NCBI GenBank assembly: GCA_040616305.1
Contig: CP159918.1
Span: forward strand, 1,364,001-1,428,000
Reading direction: 5' to 3'
DNA: 64,000 nt
Origin: UBA1876 sp003446665
GTDB lineage: Bacteria > Synergistota > Synergistia > Synergistales > Thermovirgaceae
Numbering within the stretch: position 1 is the first letter of the stretch; every line of letters starts with the position of its first letter. Of this stretch, positions 43,001 through 50,135 are shown in pieces. The translations under genes and the position numbers were made by a program. The notes beneath the pieces were generated by a model. The model did not search any database. It had not been told where the DNA came from and saw only the letters and a list, made by a program, of their open reading frames with translations.

Positions 43001-45602
43001 GGAGGACCTCGTCATTGCAAGGGGGTCAGCATCATTTCCCGTCCTCGCCCTTCCGGCAATATTGCAGGACAGGCCCCTTGAAGTCTCCCTGAAGGCCGAC
43101 AACACTGTCACCGTCAATGGCACCGCGAAGTTGACGGCCGAAGCCACCGGAGGGAAGCCGCCCTATACCTTCACCTGGAGCAAAAACGTTACCGCTGAAG
43201 GACCTGAAGCATCTTTCGTTGCTGCAACCCCCGGGGAGGTTAAAGTCAGCGTCACCGTGAAAGATTCGGCGAAGAAAAAAGCCTCGGCCACATACAACGT
43301 CACTGCAGAACCTTTTACAGTAACCCTTCTGAATGTCCCCGAAACGGTGCTTTTGGGGGAACCGTTCTCTCCAAGGGTCGAATATCCCCTGAGTCCTCCG
43401 GATTCAGGCATCAACAGGAAGCCGCCGCCGAGATTCCGCTGGCTGGTCGAACCAGGTGCGCAAATGGCCCGCACCATGGGAGAGGAAGTCATGAACCGCA
43501 TCACCGCAACCAGCCCCGGCGACTTGTCTATATGGGTGGAGGCCAGAAACAGGCACGGTGACGTTCTCGGAACGTCACAGAAACATACCGTGCGCGTGGT
43601 GGCTCCCGAATTCTCACTGAAGACGCCCGAATCCATCGTCGAAAACGATAAAGGTGCCGTGGAGGTGCTTCTCCCTGACGGCATCGACGGATCGATGCTC
43701 CGGTATGAATGGAAGAGCTCCAGTTCCGTCACCCTTCCAGAGGGCAGGGAGTCACGTTCCGTCAGTCTTGAGCCTCGCAAGGATGCTGACTCCATAAACG
43801 TATCGGTACGAATCACTCACAGGGACTCCGGGACAACCCTCGCGGAGCTCGAAAAGACAATTGCCGTCACAAAGCCGGAGAAAGAGGACGAAAGCAAGGA
43901 CCAGACGGCCGAGGCCGAGAAGATCTGGACCGAAGCGGCTGAGCTCCAGCAGGCAGAAAAGTATGAAGACGCCCTGGATAAATACGAGGAAGGCCTGAAG
44001 ATAAAAGATGACAAGGCCGTCCGGGATCACGTGGAAAAACTGAAGAAATTCATCGAAAAGAACCAAACCGAAGAGGACCGGAAAAATCGCGCCGAGTCAA
44101 TCTGGACCGAGGCAGCAGAGCTCCAGAAGTCGAAGAAATATGAAAAGGCCCTCGACAAGTACAAGGAAGGCCTCGCCATCCAGGATGACGCAGGTGTACG
44201 GGAGCACGTGAAAAAGCTTGAGAAATACATCGAAGACCTTCGGAAACAGGAAGAGGAAAAGCAAAAGGAAGCCTCGGAAAAAGCCCGGGCTGAGAAAATC
44301 TGGGCCGAGGCTTCCAAACTCCAGAAAGCTGAAAAATACCGGGAGGCCCTCGGGAAATATTACGAAGGACTGAGGATTAACGACAGCCAGGCGATACGCG
44401 ATCACATCAAGAAACTGGAGCAGTTCATTCGGGAATACGAGGCCAAACAGGCTGAAGCAGAAAAGGAACGGGAAGACGCCGAAGCGGAAAGGATGTGGAC
44501 CGAGGCGGCAGAGCTCCAGAACGCCAAGAAATACGAAGAGGCCCTTGAAAAGTACAAGGAAGGCCTCGCATTGCATGAGAACGCCGCTGTCAGGGATCAC
44601 GTGAAAAAACTTGAGCAATATATCGGAAGCCTCAAGAAAACCAAAAAAGCGCCTGCAAAACAAGAAGAAACTCAGCCTGCGCAGACCGAAGCCACGCAGG
44701 AAAAACCGGCAACGGCTGAAGTGACCCCCGCCCCGCAGGATCAACCCAAAGGGAAGGTGACGGCAGGGTCCCAATACAAACCTAACAGCAAGGGCGACCC
44801 CTTCGCCGGCGGGCACTGGGCCGGATCCAAAAACGGAAGAGACTGGATCCAGAAAGATTTCGACTCCCTGCAGCTGATCCATTCCTTCTACATCGGCAGG
44901 GCCAGCACGGACATCACCACCGAAGGCTTCGTCCTGACGGTCAAGTTCAAAAACGAAGCCGACAAATGGGTACCCATCGTGATCTACAAGGGCGCCAATA
45001 TCAACAGGGAAAAGCTGTCATATGGGAAAACGGGGCTGTCCAGGCCACCCCAGACCTATGAACTCAAGCATCCGCAGAAGGCCAAGGCCTTCCGGCTCGA
45101 GTTTGAGGGTCACGGCTGGTTTGATGCCGGTGATATCCGCATCAACTCCACTCCTGTACCTGTAGAAAAGAAAAAGGCTCCTGCGTCCTTGGACGGGGCA
45201 TCCCATGTCTCAGGATGGCGGCAAGTCACCCTTGGCCCCGTCTCGTTCCAGGTTCCACCGGACTGGAAGACCGACGAGAGAAACAACGAAGACGGGCAGT
45301 TCTTTGCGGCCTGGAAAGGCGACATGAACAATCCGGAAATCGGAGTCTCCGTAGGGCTCGGTGATCCCGACGACGTCTTTGGTGACTTTCAGAAGATGAA
45401 ATCAAAAGGGAAGGTCGAGTCAATCAAGGTGGGCAACAGAACCTGCGAGCAGATTACCACCGAGCAATACGGCGTCACGGCAATGGTCATCAACTGCGGC
45501 ACCGTGTCCGGTGGCCAGGGCATGGCTATCATGGTCCCCTTCAACAACTGGAACGCCGCAAAAGGCACCATCGAGAAGATGCTCGCCACTTTCAGTTTCT
45601 GA
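37074..45602 (+). CDS. Giant exported protein with Ig-like, TPR-like and discoidin-like modules
   Basis: 2,842 residues, by far the largest gene here. A signal peptide (residues 1-32, cleavage near FAA-QD) is followed by about 950 residues of mostly helical, unrecognised sequence with a hydrophobic patch near 668-700 and a coiled coil near 906-946. Residues about 990-2270 look like tandem Ig/PKD-type beta modules (for example FEPEAP...PGTYTLVLF and GEVKVSVTVKDSAKKKASATY), split by an acidic linker at 1366-1416. Four TPR-like repeats fill 2280-2530, then a Pro/Gln/Thr linker, a discoidin-like module (2564-2690) and a C-terminal FQVPPDW domain (2712-2842) resembling PsbP/DUF1795 proteins. Probably on the cell surface; function unknown. 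Confidence 0.75.
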   Translation: MGKKPLKHSRTIVFLLCIPVLILFAGFPAFAAQDPPGPTVLAEDERDYWPKINRISPPPQVPSDRQLLIESRLKSLAGGGGDPMAVFRRFGEDGISVKDLYGFKADYIREKADEIAKSEGLSAAEAMPEAFDAWQRDWGRAERTLMDARRKGVQAAWDRAVKRYIETHPDFPYIIRMDVGSWPTESWNDLRFEGDIDITAITSMVENAVELRNYYNEEIRGDFRMNMAELDAHATAHRRASLDVYITQPGADWAEMDALNRGKLQEVVIKNGEISYRPVTDPMERLFIFANLKNNVEMKRGAPDQLARLMDEDVPKPSHEMEPAVSLEFLRHLTMDAIRTNLAPHERLVKIAKFVNRSAADHQAMLKGFPTSPRDTDLTSWAKHVTDIKQDKNMTARAKLKAILESSRDMLGDAGDAGALERSLNTLAERSAALIRHNIGEGIDARLKVINDAKTPSEKDVERKKLLDVLEETYDAYRRQGVDYPPKAYETMVDLAQHFKKRAVHIPIAEQRRLAELLEKAADNPNMSEMMLALIWEKTGQYYDAVNDQIDAFNDIMDVLDKATVDKIRALDLELSWTSADGDTRLSLPIPIGQINERLNSSVLGVIGNSMPFKAFNLYQEGKAYLDAVMKAKDWSESFSNLSTELFKNHVPGGDLVEAVVMENYARAAIGVVYLLFPVTAVPEGIYGMSIAAAEWGVGEWEQWRYEEMVNALYAGTTFEKSGDSWKVKSISYDCPGKGTVTVTRDEAFSLPELCPDISNILVPQVKNDPSIVLYHELLVNPAISDGQSGIPVWPRKYLNLSRYGEKLWQEYSDAVWRTTRRFFAGVIEELEKRKTFAEGEGLRRIKEIEKELSCTGPLVELTGDEATDRPLIEDVISDYEQLKQVNAGITRIREEWNVVSLRPHRAACHPASIKKTLEEARKDLETVHQAVKDATAAVEEILGKSGATHAKKQPAVEARIKAVREPSGSEKRKKHMKTYKDYLDSLRTDVVPLDVRILGPDRVCQGEKNTFSAQLDREARWVKYDWRFEPEAPSETLKNRKASRMEWVPAEPGTYTLVLFAQLQEPQSDWVWHKKKVTVIATDECPRPVLKLRAPVREVSPGEILPVTAVTTAFGLNGESFERYFWEVNGVNSGASAENTFQFDARGYDGRTVEISVKGRTATGYVAEASMTVTVAEDLAGDNLRVLIDPEGTEFDATKPAAFRAVVLGRTAGKDYRYQWSLNGNVLGNDDRIILDPSAYEGKKVTLGLYVQQVEEDRILYEGQVTRKVSFVAETPVTVRLVPWPDRVTDAENLRLEVADPDRNLTYQWHEWRGRFWSTNPIATGPKMAASMRGLSGQTVRYKVVATDGKNTASAETGPIEVTEPQWPSEDEEEDEPDTAEESAEETGTAVGEKDEKAAQDAAGEETEDAETWGKIEISAPARVMEGDIVNVKAVIPTDLAEKAAPSYRWGSDASRGIRPMVILGPDVNRDRTPVPEAKIQFLPRPEFRGNPANIGVFVYEKLKGNQKGTPTASLASGFRGIEVLPMGCSVTAPSSWEGGPTETGIVLKRKTAEGEPLAVKGEFILDIAPWPNGTLEAAEEQVRQNNTHRDVTPVAVDDYKGFMATKLTVSDLRVSAGVYEARAVVDGLAVKGQVGLDFGGFIHYSGSGAEYTEEELREYVENGLAELKAILASIRIVPDPKRTAGAYDPESPEEKKDSGVVLKRLSPASGPVPAGSPVAFEASLEGDKPEGGVLFQFQPHPEVAFAPFETKKGSTSAVFAEPGTVDVWVVAIDGKGDTIGESESITIEVIGPELFFSVTPDTPKVGQEVMVKAETDTALPEGAFIAWNLEGKSGRQGAKAADSTEFSFLAEEAGSYTIQAEARSPKGETLAEGTATIDVAGYDLKVTVLGTAGPRPQEWVEGEGLKDVPEGSFMTDEQVRVKAEITDPAAPKELRWKWVPGEGTSMSSTGIGDEATLSRHEPGTATATVEARNKEDLVIARGSASFPVLALPAILQDRPLEVSLKADNTVTVNGTAKLTAEATGGKPPYTFTWSKNVTAEGPEASFVAATPGEVKVSVTVKDSAKKKASATYNVTAEPFTVTLLNVPETVLLGEPFSPRVEYPLSPPDSGINRKPPPRFRWLVEPGAQMARTMGEEVMNRITATSPGDLSIWVEARNRHGDVLGTSQKHTVRVVAPEFSLKTPESIVENDKGAVEVLLPDGIDGSMLRYEWKSSSSVTLPEGRESRSVSLEPRKDADSINVSVRITHRDSGTTLAELEKTIAVTKPEKEDESKDQTAEAEKIWTEAAELQQAEKYEDALDKYEEGLKIKDDKAVRDHVEKLKKFIEKNQTEEDRKNRAESIWTEAAELQKSKKYEKALDKYKEGLAIQDDAGVREHVKKLEKYIEDLRKQEEEKQKEASEKARAEKIWAEASKLQKAEKYREALGKYYEGLRINDSQAIRDHIKKLEQFIREYEAKQAEAEKEREDAEAERMWTEAAELQNAKKYEEALEKYKEGLALHENAAVRDHVKKLEQYIGSLKKTKKAPAKQEETQPAQTEATQEKPATAEVTPAPQDQPKGKVTAGSQYKPNSKGDPFAGGHWAGSKNGRDWIQKDFDSLQLIHSFYIGRASTDITTEGFVLTVKFKNEADKWVPIVIYKGANINREKLSYGKTGLSRPPQTYELKHPQKAKAFRLEFEGHGWFDAGDIRINSTPVPVEKKKAPASLDGASHVSGWRQVTLGPVSFQVPPDWKTDERNNEDGQFFAAWKGDMNNPEIGVSVGLGDPDDVFGDFQKMKSKGKVESIKVGNRTCEQITTEQYGVTAMVINCGTVSGGQGMAIMVPFNNWNAAKGTIEKMLATFSF
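43915..44670 (+). repeat. Four TPR-like repeats inside the giant gene
   Basis: Units of 57-66 codons begin at about 43915, 44092, 44290 and 44483. Each has IWTEAAELQ, then KKYEEALEKYKEGL, and HVKKLEQYI, joined by Glu/Lys-rich linkers of different length. The amino acid identity between units is high, pointing to internal duplication. The pattern fits TPR-type helical pairs. Confidence 0.8.
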
Positions 45603-45620
45603 TCCGGTATTCCGTCCACA

Positions 45621-45655
45621 AAAGAGGGGCCGCCGGAAACCGGCGGCCCCTCTTT
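45621..45655. terminator. Strong bidirectional terminator after the giant gene
   Basis: A perfect 16-bp stem (45621-45636 with 45640-45655) with a 3-base AAA loop; its ends are A-rich on the left and T-rich on the right, so it can stop transcripts from both convergent genes. Confidence 0.9.
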
Positions 45656-45667
45656 TCTCCTGTCTGT

Positions 45668-46654
45668 CTATTGGGCATATTTTTTGTACTTGTAATATTT
45701 CCGTTTGTCGATCTCGTACAGAAGTTTCTTGGCGTAATCCACATCCTGCTTCGCCGCCTCTTCCAGCAGCTGGACACCCTTTTTCATGTCCTTGTCCACG
45801 CCTTTTCCTGTGACATAGCATTCTCCAAGATACGCAACGGCTCTTGCCACACCCTTTTCGGCCGCCTTCTCATACCACTGGACGGCCTTGGCCGGACTGT
45901 AGACTGTCCCCCAGGCACGCTCATAGAAAATCCCCACGTTGAGCATGGACTCCACGTGGCCATGCCGGGCTGCCCTTTCAAACCAGTAGAAAGATTTGAG
46001 GGGATCAACTTCGACGCCGAGGCCCTTCCTGTAGAGAGTCCCCAGGTTGTATTCCGCCGTGGCGTGATCCTGGTCGGCGGCCCGCTGGAGCCAGAACCTG
46101 GCCTGCACATAATTCTGCTCCGTGCCTTTTCCCATCAGATAGGCATATCCCACTTCGGCCTGTGCTTCTGCATCACCTGCCTGGGCAGCCCTGCTGAACC
46201 ATTCGTAGGCCTTTTCCGGGTTGGGGTCGGTCCCTTCCCCGCGCTTGTACATGACACCCAGGTTGTAGGCGGCACTGCTGGAAGACTGTTCCGCCGAAAG
46301 GGTGAACCACTTGAGTGCTTCGGTATAATTCCCGGCCCGGTAATCGACGAGCCCCTTGTCGAAAGCTTCCTCGGCCGAGATCTTCGGCTTTTGAGGCTTT
46401 GGTTTGGGCTTTGGCTTTGGTGCAGGCTTCGGTTCAGGAGAAGGCGCCGGTTCATCCTTGTGCTCCTCCTGGATCGTCGGAGGCGGCGGAGGCGGCGGGG
46501 CAGGCGCCTCTTCGCTGTCTCCGGCACCCTCTTCGCCCGGCAAGGGCGGCGGAGTGAATGCGCGCAGTTCGCCCGCCGCGGCGAAAGTAAAACACGCCAC
46601 AAGGAGCACAAGGATAAAGACTACAAGGCTCGAACGTTTGTTGCAATCCATCAT
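45668..46654 (-). CDS. Sel1-repeat lipoprotein
   Basis: A 328-residue exported protein. The N-terminus has a lipobox (LLVAC, cysteine 21), followed by a Pro/Glu-rich and a Lys-Pro-rich linker (about 35-90) that could span peptidoglycan. Then come five or six Sel1-type repeats, each with the A-x-x-N-L-G-x-x-Y-x-x-G-x-G pattern (AAYNLGVMYKRGEG, AEYNLGTLYRKGLG). Sel1 repeats mediate protein binding. It is 17 bp after the next gene and convergent with the giant gene. Confidence 0.85.
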   Translation of the reverse strand: MMDCNKRSSLVVFILVLLVACFTFAAAGELRAFTPPPLPGEEGAGDSEEAPAPPPPPPPTIQEEHKDEPAPSPEPKPAPKPKPKPKPQKPKISAEEAFDKGLVDYRAGNYTEALKWFTLSAEQSSSSAAYNLGVMYKRGEGTDPNPEKAYEWFSRAAQAGDAEAQAEVGYAYLMGKGTEQNYVQARFWLQRAADQDHATAEYNLGTLYRKGLGVEVDPLKSFYWFERAARHGHVESMLNVGIFYERAWGTVYSPAKAVQWYEKAAEKGVARAVAYLGECYVTGKGVDKDMKKGVQLLEEAAKQDVDYAKKLLYEIDKRKYYKYKKYAQ

Positions 46655-46671
46655 TTATCTCTCCCTTCCGC

Positions 46672-47169
46672 CTACCTGAACAAACCCTTTTTGAAACGGG
46701 ATCCCAGGGCTTGCCCAAGGATTTCGGCCGGTTGTGATGTGGCTCCCTCGAGGGTAAGTTCATACTTTTTGTCGGCTGTCTTCAGCAATACCACCGTGTT
46801 GCTTCCCTTGAAATCCCCGTCATAGTCATACTTCGTTTCATTATTGACCTTTCCCTGGACAACGCCTTCAATGGGGACGACGAAATTCTTCGGGCTCCCC
46901 GCGGAAACCTCGTCTGGATCACCCTTTCCCAGGTCAGCAAGCAATTCCTTGTTTGCGTTCAGCGCCATGGCCATGCGACCGAAGAACCCCGGTTTTTCTT
47001 CCGCCGACCTTTTCCTGATTTTTTCCGCCTGGGCAGCCAGCATGTCGTTGGTAATCTCCGCAAAGACAAAACGCCGGTTTGTCACGATCATGGCCATGGT
47101 TGCAGACTTGAACAAGCCGAGCTTGATCTTCCCCCCAAGAACTCCCAGCACCTCTTCCCCGTCGAGCAT
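46672..47169 (-). CDS. Small unknown protein, PH-like
   Basis: 165 residues. ATG 47169 follows GGAGG. There is no signal peptide. The sequence GEEVLGVLGGKIKLGLFKSATMAMIVTNRRFVFAEI resembles the strand pattern of bacterial PH domains, but no family is certain. Downstream is the Sel1 lipoprotein, probably in the same transcript. Confidence 0.6.
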   Translation of the reverse strand: MLDGEEVLGVLGGKIKLGLFKSATMAMIVTNRRFVFAEITNDMLAAQAEKIRKRSAEEKPGFFGRMAMALNANKELLADLGKGDPDEVSAGSPKNFVVPIEGVVQGKVNNETKYDYDGDFKGSNTVVLLKTADKKYELTLEGATSQPAEILGQALGSRFKKGLFR

Positions 47170-47308
47170 CCTGCTTCCCTCCTTTGAAAAAGGATCAATC
47201 AAAAGAAATATAAACCTATCATATCAAAGTCATGGAAAAATAGCTTCCATCCTTGCGGGCTCTGGTACAATCAGATCATCCAGACAACAGAAGAGGAGAC
47301 TTCCGCTG

Positions 47309-47989
47309 ATGATCCAGCTGACGAGAAGGGTACTTCTTTTTTCCGGCTTTTTTGGGGCCTTGGCATTGTTTTTCAGTCCTCGGGGGACCGGTACGTCGCT
47401 GCTGCCCTGGATTTTGTTGATTCCGGGTTTTTTGGGATACCGATTCGTCCCGTGGCCTAAAAAGCATCCAGACTCCATCCGCTACAGCCGTTTTCGTGGC
47501 GTTATCCTTCCTGATCTTCTTGGATACGGACTCACTGTCTTTTTCTTTTCCCTCGGCACAGGCATCGTCACTCAGGGGGGGCCGGTTGGAGCATTCATCG
47601 CCCTGGGTGTGATGGGAGTATTTAGCCTTTCTCTCAACGCCATCGCCGCCTGGTATGAGGCCTACGAAATTACCGTTTTGCCCGAGGGTATTTTGCGACA
47701 AACCATATTCGGGAAAGAACTGCTCCCCTTCAAAGAAATGGCAGAGGCCGGGCGGATCCGGTACACCATGCCGGGATGGATGCGATGGCTCGCCGCTGTT
47801 GCCGTTTTCGTAAACTGGCGCGCCACGGGACCGCTCCTGGTTCATTCCGGACGGCAAGATCCCGGCATATCCATCCGCATGAAAGACGGCAGATCCCGAA
47901 CCATCTGGGGAACCGCCCTGCCCGGATACAGTTCGATATACGAGGCGCTCCGCAATACGGGGGTCAAAAAAATCCAGAATGCACCCTGA
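47309..47989 (+). CDS. Membrane protein with a cytoplasmic PH-like region
   Basis: 226 residues. ATG 47309 follows GAGGAG; the frame is open much further upstream but that part is antisense to the previous gene. There are four hydrophobic segments: two near residues 8-45, then around 68-90 and 95-115. A soluble C-terminal part with GILRQTIFGKELLPFKEMAEAG follows and has the shape of a bPH2-type domain. Divergent from the 165-residue gene. Confidence 0.6.
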   Translation: MIQLTRRVLLFSGFFGALALFFSPRGTGTSLLPWILLIPGFLGYRFVPWPKKHPDSIRYSRFRGVILPDLLGYGLTVFFFSLGTGIVTQGGPVGAFIALGVMGVFSLSLNAIAAWYEAYEITVLPEGILRQTIFGKELLPFKEMAEAGRIRYTMPGWMRWLAAVAVFVNWRATGPLLVHSGRQDPGISIRMKDGRSRTIWGTALPGYSSIYEALRNTGVKKIQNAP

Positions 47990-48096
47990 CTCTTTTCTAC
48001 GAACCCGGGAGGTGAGAAAAGGCGGACGTGATTTTTTGGTTCCATCTTTGTGCGACTATGGATTGGTGCTTCTTTGAAAAACAAAGGGAGGAAACC

Positions 48097-48579
48097 ATGA
48101 AAACGAAAAAAATGCATTTTCTCGCCGGAATATTCGCGGCATTCATTCTCGTCGTTTTTGCCGGAACCGTCTCGGCACAGGAGCCCCCTCTCGGAATCTG
48201 CGAAACGGGAAAAACGGACACCCTGGAGATAACCGTTACAGGAGTGACAAAAGCCACGGAGTGGACAAAAACCCCGAAGGACGGCTACGAGTACGTCCTC
48301 GTGGCAATCCGTGTGACCAATATCGCTGGTGAAGAACAGGGAATCAGTGCAGGGGATTTCCAGTTCTTCAACGAAGACCTCGGCCACAAGGACGGCTATT
48401 CCAGAACAACGGGCGTCAAGGCCGACCCCAAAGTGTTTTATTCCGCCGACATCGAACCGGGGGAGACCTTCGAGGGCACCATCGTTTTCGCCATGCCAAA
48501 GGCCATGGGGCAGGTGGAAATGGAATACCGTGAAGGATACGCCCCCAAACCCCAGCTTTTTTTCGCCTTTGAAAAGTAG
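48097..48579 (+). CDS. Secreted DUF4352-like protein
   Basis: 160 residues. A signal peptide (HFLAGIFAAFILVVFAGTVSA) precedes an Ig-like beta domain with YEYVLVAIRVTNIAGEEQGIS, then PGETFEGTIVFAMPKAMG, as in DUF4352/Telomeric-repeat-like secreted proteins. ATG 48097 follows AAAGGGAGG. A terminator-like stem lies 12 bp downstream of its end. Confidence 0.75.
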   Translation: MKTKKMHFLAGIFAAFILVVFAGTVSAQEPPLGICETGKTDTLEITVTGVTKATEWTKTPKDGYEYVLVAIRVTNIAGEEQGISAGDFQFFNEDLGHKDGYSRTTGVKADPKVFYSADIEPGETFEGTIVFAMPKAMGQVEMEYREGYAPKPQLFFAFEK

Positions 48580-48591
48580 CGGCAAACATTC

Positions 48592-48656
48592 CCGGGACGG
48601 GTCTTTGAAACTGGTTTGATAGCCTTCAGGCCAGACGCCGGTCCGTCCCGGCTGTT
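48592..48656 (+). terminator. Terminator-like stem with a long loop
   Basis: CCGGGACGG (48592-48600) pairs with CCGTCCCGG (48643-48651), with a 42-base loop, followed by CTGTTTTTCC. Confidence 0.5.
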
Positions 48657-48734
48657 TTTCCTGAAACAGCCCTTTTCGAACCAGATCACAGGCCCCGAAA
48701 TAATCGCAAAATCCCCGCACCGGGAAATGTCCTA

Positions 48735-48797
48735 TTGCCTCACGTAAAAATCTATACGAAACGGTAACGTTGCCTCACGAAGGAAACTAGACGAAAG
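48735..48797 (+). repeat. Left end of the insertion sequence
   Basis: TTGCCTCAC occurs at 48735 and 48770. Each copy is followed by a run with AAA, CTA and ACGAAA. Confidence 0.85.
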
Positions 48798-49839
48798 ATG
48801 GTTCTCTATCTGCAGCCTTCCTTGCTTCCTTGGTCGCCTCATCTACACAGGAAGACTCCAGCAGCCTTTTATATGGCGTCTTGGGCTTATCATAATGCTT
48901 TACGATCTTAGGGCCTATCCGTTCCTTCGATACCAGTTTAGCCGAGGGCTGGAAGAAATTCACGTACAATCTGAGCACATCGTAGAGGTCATTCATGATG
49001 CACACCTCTTCTTCCGTATCATACCTTGCATACCCGACGGCTCTTCTGGCAACGGCCCAGTTCTTCTGCTCCACGAAGCAGTTGTCGTTTTTCCTTGGCG
49101 GCCTCGAACGGGTGAAGGTGATGTCTTCGTCCTGGCAATAATCGTACAGATGATGGTTGGTAAAGGCCGAGTCATTGTCCGAGTCCAGGCCGAGCAGCGG
49201 GAAGGGCAATCTGTTTCGAATCAGTCAACGTCGGTGAGATTCAGGGTCAAGGCATATTCGCCGCTGGGGTTGCCTCCCTCGTGGGCGACCATGTCCATCT
49301 CCATGAAGCCCGGCCTGGCATCGTCCCAGTCGGCGAACGTCCGCACAGGGATCTTCTGCTTCAAAAGCGTCCCTGGCTTCGTGACGCTGCGGGCCTTACA
49401 TCCGCTTCTTCCTGACCGAAAGCATCCGGTCTATGGTGGCTGCGGAAAGCTCCTGGAGCTTTTTCTTCACCTCCGGGGACGGGATCAGTTCACCATGGTG
49501 TTCCAGCTTCGGGACCAGCCACGGAAGCATGGCTGCAAGGCGTTTCCCGCAGGGATAGTCCATGATGCGGCATATCTTTACAAGCTCCTTTTCTACTTCA
49601 GGCCCATAGATGCGCTTACGCCCGTGACGCTTCACAGGCTTTTTACGCTCCGCCTCAAGGATCATCTGCCTGCCGCCTGCACCACGCAGGAAGAGCCTTT
49701 TTCCTTACAGACACAGCCGGTAGGAGGCATAGGCCCTGTTGTACCCGGCAACTTCCACGACATGGTCGAGCATGCGGCCCTTTTCCTTCTTGGTGGCCTT
49801 CTTGTATGCTTCCGCCATCGTGCGCAGGATTTGCCTCAC
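48787..49839 (-). pseudogene. Transposase with DDE integrase core, broken
   Basis: Starts at GTG 49839 (VRQILRTMAEAYKKATKKEK). An in-frame stop at 49705-49707 follows codon 44, and another stop lies at 49396. The sequence continues in a different phase (KPGTLLKQKIPVRTFADWDD, MEMDMVAHEGGN) and stops at 49221. The last part again shifts phase: LGLDSDNDSAF and RPPRKNDNCFVEQKNW, with the D, D and E of the DDE triad still visible. Compared with intact relatives as I remember them, roughly 30 residues are lost between the second and third parts. Confidence 0.9.
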
Positions 49840-49886
49840 CGTGCCTTCCTCCCTCCGGGGTCAATGACCCCGGAGAAATCGTAAAC

Positions 49887-49949
49887 CTTTCGTCCAGGTT
49901 TTTTTCGTGAGGCAACGAATCTTTTTCGTTTAGGTTTTTGGTGAGGCAA
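49887..49949 (-). repeat. Right end of the insertion sequence
   Basis: Inverted copy of the left end; the boxes GTGAGGCAA are at 49907 and 49941, so the repeat length and spacing match the left end (35 and 34 bases between boxes). Confidence 0.85.
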
Positions 49950-49958
49950 CTCGAAGCC

Positions 49959-49987
49959 TTGCAATGTCCCGGTCGGCCATATATAAT
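49959..49987 (+). promoter_or_regulatory. tRNA-Val promoter
   Basis: TTGCAA (49959-49964), 17 bases, TATAAT (49982-49987), ten bases ahead of the tRNA. Confidence 0.85.
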
Positions 49988-49997
49988 GTCCGGGCAA

Positions 49998-50072
49998 GGG
50001 CGACTAGCTCAGCGGGAGAGCGCTTCCCTCACACGGAAGAGGTCACAGGTTCGAAACCTGTGTCGCCCACCA
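49998..50072 (+). tRNA. tRNA-Val(CAC)
   Basis: 75 bases including an encoded CCA. The acceptor stem GGGCGAC pairs with GTCGCCC. The anticodon stem is CTTCC/GGAAG, loop CTCACAC, anticodon CAC reading GTG (valine). The T arm is ACAGG-TTCGAAA-CCTGT. A promoter and terminator flank it. Confidence 0.97.
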
Positions 50073-50080
50073 TATGCAAA

Positions 50081-50114
50081 AAAAAAGGACGGGCCTTCGC
50101 GCCCGTCCTTTTTT
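50081..50114. terminator. Bidirectional terminator of tRNA-Val and purA
   Basis: A 14-bp stem (50081-50094 with 50101-50114) with A-run and T-run arms and a 6-base loop, lying between the tRNA and the convergent purA stop. Confidence 0.9.
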
Positions 50115-50135
50115 AAACCAGTAGAGCAGCTGTAA

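Larger units (their letters stand above)
48735..49949 (-). mobile_element. Decayed insertion sequence (about 1.2 kb)
   Basis: Ends marked by 63-bp imperfect inverted repeats, each with two TTGCCTCAC boxes. A broken DDE transposase lies between them. No obvious target-site duplication remains. It ends 9 bp before the -35 box of the tRNA-Val promoter. Confidence 0.85.

Noticed and set aside
45671..46825. 384-codon plus frame rich in arginine
   Set aside because: Mirror of the Pro/Lys-rich part of the Sel1 lipoprotein.
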